A stretch of DNA of 64,000 nt from Septoria linicola (taxonomy: Eukaryota > Ascomycota > Dothideomycetes > Mycosphaerellales > Mycosphaerellaceae), in NCBI GenBank assembly GCA_024114885.1, contig CP099426.1, positions 744,001 to 808,000 on the forward strand. The letters are read 5' to 3'. Positions within the stretch are counted from its first letter, which is position 1, and every line of letters starts with the position of its first letter. The notes below the pieces were generated by a model. It was not told where the DNA came from. It saw only the letters and a program-made list of their open reading frames with translations, and did not search any database. The translations under genes and the position numbers were made by a program. Shown piece after piece: positions 44,752 through 54,310 of the stretch.

Positions 44752-45719
44752 GCTTTGGATGGGATTGTTACTACATCGAAAGCACATTTTTCTGCAGGCG
44801 CGAGACACTTTGTACATTTCTTGATCCGGCGGCCTGCTTCACGGGGTTGCATTTAGCGAGGCGTTGGGAGAGCTCAAAGCGCAGCATATTCTTCTGTTGG
44901 GCGAACAGTTTACGAGGCATCTGTTATAGGGCTCCGGCCAAGACAACGCGAATCCACAAATTTGAATATCCATTGATTCCAAGCTGACCGCCGCCGTCTG
45001 CAGGCGGCGAACAAAGGCATTGTTGAGCAAGACACTTGCCTAGCATGACAAATTCCGAGCGCCCACAATCCACAATAGAGCGTCAAAGGCTTCAACAAAG
45101 ATCGCTGCTGACAAGCAGCATCTACCACCCTAGCTTTTCCACTAGCGAGCTTAATATGCAGCAGTCGGGTCAGCCTCATGCAAGCCCTCGCGATTACATG
45201 CAGCCGCCGCACCGCCTCTGACTTCTGCATGCGGAACACCATACGAAGCCCGAAGGAAGACATCTGAAACACATCTCTATGCATATTCGGCTTCCTGCAA
45301 GCCTTGCTTCTACGCCTACTCTTTAGCTGTGTAGCTCCGCCGCGCCACTCACGTCTCGATCAGCACTGCCAAGCCGCATGGTATCGCTCTGGCCGCGCAA
45401 GCTCTTTCCAGGAATGTGTCCTCGCTACCATCGATCTCGGTCGAGTTGACGCGGCCTGACTGTTGGCAGGCTGTGACGCCTTTCGTGCTCTCCGTCGATT
45501 GTGTACGGAGAAGTTGCGGGACTTGATGGAACTCACTCAGGCCTTGCTGGCGAGCCTGCCGCCATCGTCGCTTGTGATCTGGTAGTGAAGCCTGTTAGCA
45601 TGCGGACAGTATCTGATGATGTCGACGCCAAAGATGGGCAATTCCGATTCAGAGACTGTCAGCTCCCATAGTCAGCAGCCAAGGCAGAGTCCTGGCAAGG
45701 CTGTGCAAGACTTCCCTCC
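44752..45719. other. Intergenic, nothing recognised
   Basis: 3' flank of the transcription-factor gene and the DNA leading into the tandem units. No gene seen. Confidence 0.4.
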
Positions 45720-45935
45720 CCAAATGCGGGCAGCCCTTCGGAGACCATGTGTACCTGTGTTTGATGTAAGGCTACGGAACGAAAGAGCGTGCTCGCCCGC
45801 TCCGAGCTTGTTACGACTTGTAGCGACATCGAAGGATCCATCGAAAGTTGAAACCACAACCTTGTCTCTCTTCTTGTAATGGTCTCCGCGAAGGGCTATG
45901 CCATGTATCGCATGAGGTATCGCATCTCTCATCAT
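45720..45935 (-). repeat. Diverged tandem unit, copy A
   Basis: Minus-strand unit beginning with two Met codons (45935) and reading MMRDAIPHAIHGIALRGDH. It matches copies B and C without gaps over 55 bases. The frame stays open for about 87 codons, ending inside or near a GCAGCCCTTCGGAG block that also ends the other copies. Confidence 0.6.
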
Positions 45936-46185
45936 GAGGGGTCATGTGTTTGTAGAAATCGAAAGTTAGACTTACGTATCACACCAAATCGATAGAACTC
46001 TTTCAATCGCTGTCATATATCGTGCCTGAAAGAAGCCATGTCAGCCAAACTTCTTGCCTAACATGACCTGAGTTTTACCGTCGTGCTATTCCAATATCAG
46101 AGTCGCATCTCCCAGTGGATAGCGACTTGCGCAAGGATGTGTCGAGGCAGCCGCTCCAAGACTTTCACACCCTATATCTTCTTTC

Positions 46186-46343
46186 ATGGACGGCCCTTCG
46201 AAGCCTGAAGGTTGTGGTGTTGAGTGGATGTCATCCCTTGTTGAGCCCTCGGTGCTTTCGGAGAGAAAAGTGCCTCGATGTAGTCCTATAGCTTCGCGAC
46301 GGGCAACGCCATGTATCGCTCAAAGTGTTGCAAGTTGCATCAT
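46186..46343 (-). repeat. Diverged tandem unit, copy B
   Basis: Begins with Met-Met at 46343, reads MMQLATL then a TGA, then AIHGVARREAIG. It is open for more than 60 codons after that stop. A GGCCCTTCGAAG block lies at the far end, as in A and C. It lies 408 bases from copy A. Confidence 0.6.
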
Positions 46344-46574
46344 TTGTGTGTCAGGACAGTGGAAGAGACTGCTTACCGCGTGGCATTCTTGTATGTAGGG
46401 TAACTGATATCTCACTGCATCTGTACACCGTGGTCAGCAAGCAGCGTGTGAGGCTAGTGGTGATAATCTTGGGCATAAGAAAGATTCTCAGATATGAGCT
46501 ACACTGGCTTCGGAAGTCAATGTGTTGATGCGAGCGCTGTTGAGGCAGTCTGTCAAGACTATGCAGTGCTCATC

Positions 46575-46765
46575 TCTCCGATGCGGACAGCCCTCCGAAG
46601 CTCTACCGGGCTAGGGGCTGAGGTATGATCCTCAACCGCACAGATTGATACTACGTATTTATCGAGAGATCGTAACTTTGTTGGATCTCGAGCTTGCCTC
46701 TGGGTGGTTAAAGCTCCGCAACGGGCAATGTCGCGGGTCGCATAGAGGTGTGCATGATACATCAT
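46575..46765 (-). repeat. Diverged tandem unit, copy C
   Basis: Met-Met at 46765 (MMYHAHLYATRDIARCGAL) and a TAG end at 46559-46561. It lies 422 bases from copy B. The same frame is open upstream to about 47077, so if any copy is expressed as a longer protein it would be this one. Confidence 0.6.
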
Positions 46766-47690
46766 AGCAGGAAGAGCGTGCATGGGACATGGACACTCAC
46801 CGACCGGGATTTCCGTGTGCACTCCGACTTGTTTACCATAGCTGTCTGCGCCATGCTCCAGAGCTCCTCGAAAGACGTGTTGGTCGACTGGTTGGAGCGA
46901 AGGTGTCCTCGCTTGGTGGCAAATCGGTCCGTGGCGGTGTAGCGGTGTCGTCGGTCGTGCGGGCGGTGCTGAGGGCGATGCTCGGCTCGTTCTATTCGAC
47001 TCGATCTCGACAGAACCAAGCTGCTGCTGAGTAGAAGGCTGAGGTAATCTAGCGAAGGGCGTCTCGAGATCGCGCAACGGTAGTCAGCTCCGAGGCATTG
47101 CACTCAAATGTCCGCTGCCGCACGACAGGTCTCGCATGGTGTCACCTGCCGAGCTGAATGTTCACGCAGGGTGAAGCATGCCGTAAAGTAGCTCGTCGCC
47201 ATCGTTCTCGTCCTGCGGGTCGATATCGATCAGGAGTGATCGCCCTCGTTGAAATTGTTGGTCTGCTACGTTGTCAAGTCTTATGCACAATTTGATGTGG
47301 TCAGCTCTGCGCAGTTCCAGTGTCCTGTGCGGTTCGCCACTCCGTCAACTGCCATGCCACCAGGCTGGTGCCTCGCGCTACAGGTGAGTGACCACATAGC
47401 AGAGACAAGCCAGCTGTATTAGCGTAAGCATCACCCTATGATTCCTCCAGACTTACTGTAGACGTTTTTCGCTTGTGACGGACGAATCCCAAAAGCTCCC
47501 AGCTTCACTTGCGGCGGCCGCCTTCAGCGCTAGCGTTCGCCACCTGTTCCCTTCACTTGGTCGCTCACAATTTTCTCTCGAGCGTCACAATCTTTGGCGC
47601 TCCACCGTCGCGTTTCCCAACCTGTTGTTACACCACTGCATCACAACACATACTCGACGCAGTCCGAACTCCGAACCCGACATCGACATC
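46766..47690. other. Intergenic upstream of a coiled-coil gene
   Basis: Contains the open upstream extension of copy C on the minus strand and the promoter and leader of the next plus-strand gene. Nothing else seen. Confidence 0.4.
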
Positions 47691-49319
47691 ATGCCTGCTT
47701 TCTCATATTTCCCTGAGGCTGGCAACAGCAAGCGCGAAGTCGTCGAAGCGCCGCGTCCTCGAGACCCGAACAGACATATCGCGGACTTCAAGGATATGCT
47801 CGAGCAGGTCCGTCAGTGGAAGCAAGAGGAACTCGATAAGCTTGAAGCGAAGACCATGGTCATTCTGAACGCCCACGGTCAGCTGATGGACGAGCACTAC
47901 GCGGAGCTGGAGAGACTGGAGGGTGATGTTGAGGCAGTGAAGGAGCGACATAGGAAGCTGGGAAAGCTCTCTGCCACTTACGATACCACGGCAAGGAAGT
48001 GGGAGATGACTCCAGTCATCGATGAGGAAACCAAGACATGGTCGATGAAAGATTGGAAGATGCTGGTGGCCGAGCTGGAGGTTTCTGATGGATTTGTGAG
48101 TGGCAGGAAGACTACAGAAGACAGTGAGCAGGTTGGAAATACGGGAGAGTTGGCCAAGGAAAAGCATAATGGAGGCGTGACTGAAAATGGACCCGCACAG
48201 TACCAACGTCGGCAACGAGTGGAGAACGGCCGAATGTTCGATGCTGACCGCATCTATGGAGGACATAAGGGGACAGAGCAGACGGAGCAGGATGTGGACG
48301 ATGGAGAGGACGAATTGAGGAAGAATGGCGACCAGAATGACGATGCTACCGATAGCGAGTCCAGCGTCGCAAGCTCCTATGCGAGAAGACTGGCCAAGAA
48401 GACCAAAACAGAGATGAAGAAGCGTGTGACCTTCTCAGATGATACGATCGAGGTTCGTCGCCAAGAGACGCCCGATGTGGAAGCATGCAGCCATGATTCG
48501 CTGGCGCAGTTGAAGAGTTCCAGGCAGCCAGAGAAAGTCAAGTCGAAGTCAGTGAAGCGTAAAGCCACGAAAGCGTCCTCGACTATGCAGCAAACGCAGG
48601 ACTCCGGACTCGAGACTCTCCAGACCTCGAAGCAGAACGACCCTCCTCTAATCCCAGATAGCTGGCGAACTCCTGGTGCTTGGTCCAATGAGCTCACTTC
48701 TGGCATCAAGATGGAAGAAACTGAGGAGGAAAACTTAGCGAAAGACCTCACTGCACTACCCGAATATGGCGAAAGTGAGCTGCCTCCCTCACCTCAGGGA
48801 TCGCTTAACACTTCTGAATCCTCAGACAACCTCTTTGTTGGTCCATACAAGGAGAAGCGTGCTCACGCCAAGCCCTTCCGCTCAACAGCACCCTCTCCGC
48901 CGCCACGCAAGACGCCGAGCTCGGACGCCTCCAGCGATTTCATGAGAGAGCTGTTCGAAACGAACAGTGACTCAATGATCCTGCCAGGCTCCGAGCGAGG
49001 CAGTGCGGAGCCGGGAAGCGGGCCAGAGGACCGGAATCGCAGAGAGGCTGCATTCCTCACAGCTCGACCCAACACAAAAGAGGTCTTGCTCCTCGGGGAG
49101 CAAGGGATTGAGGCTCCCCTGCCCAAAAAGCGTGCTGCCGATGCGGAAGTCGACGGTGCTCTCGGTGCTTTTGTGAGCACCAAGCCAATGAAGAAGAAGG
49201 CGAAGAAGGAAGGTGGGGAGGTGGTGGGCGGAGAGAAGTCCCCGGCACCAGTAAGGTGGCCGGGGCAAGCACAGCCCACCACGAAGGATGTGAGCAAGGG
49301 GAACAAGAGCCGCCGTTAG
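47691..49319 (+). CDS. Coiled-coil, largely disordered hypothetical protein
   Basis: One exon, 542 residues from the ATG at 47691 (MPAFSYFPEAGNSKREVVEA). The frame is open upstream to 47475, but only a GTG begins that stretch. Residues about 25-110 are a Glu/Lys/Leu-rich helix (FKDMLEQVRQWKQEELDKLE) that should form a coiled coil. The remainder is charged and Ser-rich, with MKKRVTFSDDTIEV and several basic clusters (KKRAADAEV, MKKKAKKEGG) suggesting a nuclear location. No catalytic motif. Family not recognised. Confidence 0.75.
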   Translation: MPAFSYFPEAGNSKREVVEAPRPRDPNRHIADFKDMLEQVRQWKQEELDKLEAKTMVILNAHGQLMDEHYAELERLEGDVEAVKERHRKLGKLSATYDTTARKWEMTPVIDEETKTWSMKDWKMLVAELEVSDGFVSGRKTTEDSEQVGNTGELAKEKHNGGVTENGPAQYQRRQRVENGRMFDADRIYGGHKGTEQTEQDVDDGEDELRKNGDQNDDATDSESSVASSYARRLAKKTKTEMKKRVTFSDDTIEVRRQETPDVEACSHDSLAQLKSSRQPEKVKSKSVKRKATKASSTMQQTQDSGLETLQTSKQNDPPLIPDSWRTPGAWSNELTSGIKMEETEEENLAKDLTALPEYGESELPPSPQGSLNTSESSDNLFVGPYKEKRAHAKPFRSTAPSPPPRKTPSSDASSDFMRELFETNSDSMILPGSERGSAEPGSGPEDRNRREAAFLTARPNTKEVLLLGEQGIEAPLPKKRAADAEVDGALGAFVSTKPMKKKAKKEGGEVVGGEKSPAPVRWPGQAQPTTKDVSKGNKSRR

Positions 49320-50328
49320 GCGTGTTTTCCTTTAGTATAGCGGTAGCGATGAATGAAGCTGAGATGTCTCACATACGTGCCGGTGTGCATTCGTTCTCCG
49401 CGACTCTCCGTTCTGTAGGTTGAGCTATGCCCTCCAGTGTCCAGACCTGGCAGAAAACTACCGCGAGTTTCGAACGAGTGCAACAGGAGGAATATCACCC
49501 AAAATGTGTAGTAACAATGTCTTACACGAGATTTGAGACAGTGTTTCTCTGATGAGTGGCACACCACATGCCACTTGATCTCCAGATACCGCTCCAGCAG
49601 GTTTCAAGAGTTTCTGGAGATGTTGCGAGTGAAATGCAGCTACAAGAGAAATTCCTAGAGCACACTCTTCTCCGAGAAGTGGTATATTCCATGGCACTGA
49701 ATGCTCAGACAGTGTGGATCTTGCTGTGGAGAATGCCAGAGTAACAATCAGAAAAGACCGCATAGAGCAGATGTAGTAGGTCCACATTCCCGCTAGTAGC
49801 ATAACTCTTCTCAGTATATTGGGCTGGTCCAAGCCACTCGAGCTCCAGATGTATTAGAAGTGAGCCAGGAGCTGATCAGAGACATCTACAGGTTTCGTAG
49901 GTGAGGTGTACTTGCTTCCGGCTTGCGCAAAGCCGAACAATGCACTCTTCTCTGGTCCATGCCATGCTCTGAGCACCCAGATATCCAGAGCGTAGAGATG
50001 AGCTCCTACAATGCTTTCGAGACAGGGTCGACATGTCTTGTGAGGCGAAGCAACTTCTCCACAAGAGGTTCTGCATTCATTCCAAGACCAAGCCTTTGGA
50101 TGTTCAGACCGAGAGCATGTTGCATGTGCAAAGTTGCGGAGCGTGAAAGGAGAAGAGCGTCATCGGAAACGCGGACCGACTTCCCGGTCAGCAATGCTCC
50201 ATATGGCAGGAGCAAGGAAGCAACAAGGCAGCTACTACTCAGGTGAGAACGGATATAGTGCTACGGAGACGTGGTGTCATGGTGCCACCAGACAGCCAAT
50301 GGAAAGCTTCCCTTGAACCAAAGAATCT
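49320..50328. other. Convergent intergenic region
   Basis: About 1 kb without a supportable gene. Frames of 60-124 codons on both strands show no motif. Confidence 0.4.
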
Positions 50329-51156
50329 TCATATCGTTATTCTACCTGGAAGTCTCAAGTCTAACTGTCCCAGAACAGCCTGAACCGAGAGCATGCACAC
50401 TACTGCCAGGAACGCGCCGAGCAGCATTGCTTGCCACTGAGAGCTTGTCTGCTTCAACCACCAGAGTGTCTCTTGTACTAGCACGTTCTCGCCATTCGTC
50501 TTCATCGCCCGCCGAAGTCCGGGCAGTCCATCAAGACTTTTCGGATTCATCTTCGCCCTATACGCATCCATTCCGCCCGGATGGGCCGCGCTCTTGATCG
50601 CGAAGTTATCCAGTGTCTTTCGATCAACGAATCGCCCTCGAGGTCCTTTCACGGGATCGTCGTAATGCGAGAGAAGTGGGACGGCAAACCCACAAGAGGT
50701 TTGGACTGCAATCAGAAGTGGTCAACAGCGTTCTCTGAGCGCTATCTCTTCTTCTGACTCACCTTTGAACACCTTGAGGACAATGATAGCTCTCAATGCA
50801 GGATATTCTGTCTTGCCCATCCTCTTCAACCAATTCTCGTACTCTGGATGGTCTGTCTCGATCGCGCGTCCTTTGCAGAACCATCGCATGATTCTCGGAG
50901 AGCTGTCGAAGCTGCAGAACATGATCGTTGCTCTTCCATTCTCGTACATGTGGCTAACGGTCTCGATACCGGAGCCGCTAGCATCCATGTACCCGACCAA
51001 ATTCTCGTTGAACACGGTCAGCGTGGCCGAGGGTCTTCCTTTCGGCGAGCAGTTGATGTGCTTGCCAGTCAATGGCGCAGAGGCAATGAAGAAGATGGAC
51101 TGCCTCAACGCCCATTCCTCGTGATCTTTCGAGATGTGGTCCCAGTACTTGACCAT
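50329..51156 (-). CDS. FMN-binding split-barrel (PNPOx-like) protein with C-terminal anchor
   Basis: Exons 51156-50763 and 50705-50329 (57-base intron, GTGAGT, branch TTCTGATTG, CAG) total 771 bases, 256 residues. It shows the pyridoxamine-phosphate-oxidase-like fold typical of fungal proteins of this sort: FFIASAPLTGKHINCSPKG, VGYMDASGSGIETVSHMYEN, ATIMFCSFDSSPRIMRWFCKG and YPALRAIIVLKV, then SCGFAVPLLSHYD. Near the C-terminus a hydrophobic stretch (AMLLGAFLAVVCMLSVQAVL, about residues 225-245) should anchor it in a membrane, leaving the barrel in the cytosol. Substrate unknown. Confidence 0.8.
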
Positions 51157-51886
51157 TTTGTCTGGTGTCAGTGGACGTCAACGTGGCGACCTACATATTC
51201 CAGAGGGGCGCTCGGGCTTATATGCTCATTCGCAATCGCAGATACGCCGATACGGGTATCGAAACGTTCGTGTGGGTATGCAACTCGCTAGAAAGTACAG
51301 GATGTGGTAACGAAGGAGTCGGGAGGATGCAACCATGGCCAAACTAGTCTAGATCATCAGATTAGATTCGCATGGGCATTACTTGGCTGCCCGGGTGGAG
51401 CTACATCGGTGAGTACTAGTGGCCATGGTGGCCACGACATCTTCCTCCACTGACTGCACTTGCATTTTCACCACGGGCCACCTTTGTTCTGCGGGTAGTC
51501 GCTCAATGACATGCGCGGTCTGTAGCACGAAAGCTTTGCGCAAATGTCGGACATGTTGGACTTGATGCAGCTCGCCGATGGGTGCGGCACGAGCACCACG
51601 CGCTGAAATCGCGTAACAGGCCCTCTTGTCTGGCAACAACTGACCTCTACATGATTCAAGGGGGCTACCGCAGCGACTTTACGAGACCTCGATGAGACTG
51701 GAGTGATCTGGAAGGCAGGACGGCGAGGTTGTCAGCATGGTGATACTATCGTGGTATTCAAATTGTCCTAGATTTTCAGCATAGCTGGAATAACTACACA
51801 AGCAGATCCTTTTGCCAAACAGCAGAGTCAAGCGGCGTCGTGATCGCAACAAGCCACACAAAAGATATTGCATCAGTATTTCTCAC
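51157..51886. other. Intergenic, nothing recognised
   Basis: Promoter of the barrel protein at the left. No gene seen. Confidence 0.4.
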
Positions 51887-52884
51887 TCAAGCAGCCAGCT
51901 CATCCCTCGAGATGACCCACAACTTCTTGCAGAAGGGACCTTTCGATACCCAAGTAATGTGCATCCCGGATGTGAGGCCGATGATATCTCCAGCTTTGAA
52001 CTCATGCTTCTTGCCAGTAGCGGTCTCTATGACGTCGACCTCACCCTCAAGCAGCAAGATGGTCTCATCACCAAGCGTGCCGGTGTAAGGCGTGGTCACA
52101 GTGCCATCTCCCTGGCGGTCCGTCGCCTCGATGCCTTGACCACAGCGCCACACGCCGCTCAGCATGGTCCCAGTGGAGCCACGATCGCGGATAAAGTACA
52201 GCTCACCACAAACCTGAGGACCTTCTTTGGGCTCGGTGAAGTGGTACTCGATCCACTCGGATGGATTATCGCTAACTTGGTTTACCTGAAGCTCGAGTGG
52301 AATGCCTGCGACTGGAGACGACCCGGCCCACATACTGTACTGTGTCAGCTTCATCTTCACTCATGCCCATTACTGTTCGCCTTGTCATCATATCGCAAGC
52401 ACTTACCACCAGAACTTCCTGAAGAATGGGCCATCGATGGTCCACTCCACTTCCAGGCCTGAGGCGTGCTGATAATGGACCCTGGCCCGACTTGAAATTT
52501 CTTGCCAGTAGCAACGACTGTCAGAACAGCAGTCCCATCGATGATGCAAGCAGTCTCATCACCTAATGGAGAAGAATATCTTGCAACATTTGAGCCGTCT
52601 GGCCGACAGCCCGGAGAGGTTGGCCCAGTCCTCCAGAGTCCCGCCATGAGCGTGCCAGAAGCGCCAAAAGGCCGAGCAATGGTAGTCTCGCCACGAACTT
52701 GCTTGCCTCGACCTGGCTCTTCCCATTCGAATGGGATCCGCTGATCTTGTGGTGGACATGGTCCGGATCCGTGCACAACATGAGTCTGAGGTTGCGCAGT
52801 GCTGAAAGGCGCAATTGGCACTTCTGCTGTAGCTGCAGCATAAGCTGGAGCAGAAATTGGTGCTTGAATTTGTGCCATCGTCAT
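51887..52884 (-). CDS. Two-cupin (DUF861/EutQ-like) protein with a frameshift
   Basis: Two homologous cupin halves on the minus strand. Half 1 has GTLMAGLWRTG and YSSPLGDETACIIDGTAVLT with ATGKKFQVGPG; half 2 has GTMLSGVWRCG and YTGTLGDETILLLEGEVDVI with ATGKKHEFKAG. The intron 52406-52335 (GTAAGT...GCTGACACAGTACAG) joins a half ending in TIDGPFFRKFW to one starting MWAGSSPVAGIP. The exons 52884-52407 and 52334-51887 sum to 926 bases, one short of a multiple of three. The missing base lies near 52455-52459: before it the frame reads GPGSIISTPQ, after it LEVEWTIDGPFF in another frame. Either a real one-base deletion in a G run, a sequence error, or two separate genes (second ATG at 52360). Cupins of this kind are thought to be small-molecule-binding or isomerase-like; the substrate is unknown. 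Confidence 0.75.
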
Positions 52885-53712
52885 AGAAGAAGGTGTGCAA
52901 AAAGACGTCCTGCTTTGCCTTGAGGGAAGCTCTAGCTCTTCTTATGTTGTGCAAAATCACTGCTGCTGTCTCGTTTTGGGTCGACCTTGTGATATCGATT
53001 CGACACCAAACGACCACACTGGCATGCATTCAGGCTATCTCCGTGATTCGCCACCTTGCAATGGCATCTCGACTTCAACAGCCGGCCACAGCTTCGAGAC
53101 CGAGCTGATTGCTCGTCACAAAATCGACTCGACTCTGAACGATGAAGCTCGGCACTCTCCGCATTCGTTCCTAGCCTTGCATCGACATCTGATTGCTCCC
53201 TGCATGACCAAGAAGGGTAATCGCACACAGCGCGAGCACTATCAGCTAGTCGGACATCAGGAAAAACTGATAATGAGCTTGCGCTGACGAGTGAACTACC
53301 TGTGCTGCTCGTTGATACTTGTCTGAGTGTTGCTGATACCCCGCGCGATATGTCAGTAGTATGGGTCTACATCCTTGCAATTCGCATCGACACTGTCCAT
53401 TCGACAGAGTGACTGTAGACTCCAGTCCTATTTGGCGAGTAATCGCATGAAGCTGATTAGCTGAAGGCCAATAATCATGATAAGACAGCGGCGGCAATTC
53501 TGGCATTGGAGAGGCAGTGATTTTGAATTGGCTGGAGGAGCGATAGGAGAGCGGATAGAGCTCTTGAGCGAGAGTCAAGCCGTATAATAATCGCCTTAGC
53601 AAGTTTCTGGGTGGTACGCACTCGAAAGTCCTCAGCAAGCCATCAAGTCGAAAGCGGAGACCAACTCCATCAGTCACGATCTGCACCTGTCTGCAACCAT
53701 TTCCAGCCAAAC
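52885..53712. other. Intergenic, nothing recognised
   Basis: Divergent promoter region of the cupin gene and the ABM gene. No gene supported. Confidence 0.4.
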
Positions 53713-54258
53713 ATGCCCATCTACCTCTCCATGCAACGCGTCCGCTTCTCAAGCCCCGACGCCTACGGCAAGTTCAAGCTCCTCTTCGCCGACACCCGCC
53801 ACCACCTCATGCAACTCCCCGGCTTCCTACACCTAACCTGGTGGGAGCACTCAGACGACCCCACATGGTTCAACGAATGCAGCTTCTGGACTTCCCGCGG
53901 AGCGCTGTACGATTGGCACAAGGATACATATCACAAGCATTGTAAAGCTTGGGCCGCGAATGGAGCCATCATGGAGGACCTGATTACGAATTTCGAGTTG
54001 GTGGGGACGAGGATGTTGAGGGTTTGTCCTGTGTGTGCGTAAACGCAGGATAAGAAGTATGATTTGAGTCAGGAGCAGAGTGTGCTTAAGGAGCAGTGTC
54101 CGAAGTGTGGGTTCCATTTTCCGATGTTGGAGGAGATGCCTTCGAGTTTTGCGGTGTTCAAGGATGTTGTCAGACTGGTCGCCAAGCAAGTAGGATTCAC
54201 TTGTTTGCAAGCCTTGCGGCAAGTAAGTAAGCAAGTAGAGCGCCTGGCTGTTACGTAA
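53713..54258 (+). pseudogene. ABM-type monooxygenase with zinc-ribbon tail, split by a TAA
   Basis: From the ATG at 53713 a 109-residue frame reads MPIYLSMQRVRFSS, then GKFKLLFADTRHHLMQLPGF and WEHSDDPTWFNECSFW, an antibiotic-biosynthesis-monooxygenase-like (dimeric alpha-beta barrel) domain. It ends RVCPVCA followed by a TAA at 54040-54042. The same frame continues without interruption: QDKKYDLSQEQSVLKEQCPK and CGFHFPMLEEMPSSFAVFKD. The CPVC before the stop and CPKC after it are two knuckles of what would be one zinc ribbon, so the stop most likely arose in a longer gene (CAA to TAA fits). The truncated protein may still be made. The lesion lies about 270 bases from the start of the RIP block. 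Confidence 0.7.
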
Positions 54259-54310
54259 GCAAGGCAAGTAAGCAAGTGAATAGATGGCAAGTGACTTACA
54301 AGCCTTGCGG
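54208..54310. repeat. Short direct repeats at the gene/repeat border
   Basis: CAAGCCTTGCGG occurs at 54208-54219 and again at 54299-54310. AAGTAAGCAAG-like words recur between them. They mark the last normal-composition DNA before the AT-rich block. Confidence 0.7.

Noticed and set aside
47703..48266. Minus-strand frame of 187 codons
   Set aside because: Shadow of the coiled-coil gene on the plus strand.
54040..54042. Programmed stop-codon read-through producing the zinc ribbon
   Set aside because: TAA followed by ACG is not one of the leaky contexts known for fungal read-through (mainly TGA CTA); a nonsense mutation is simpler.
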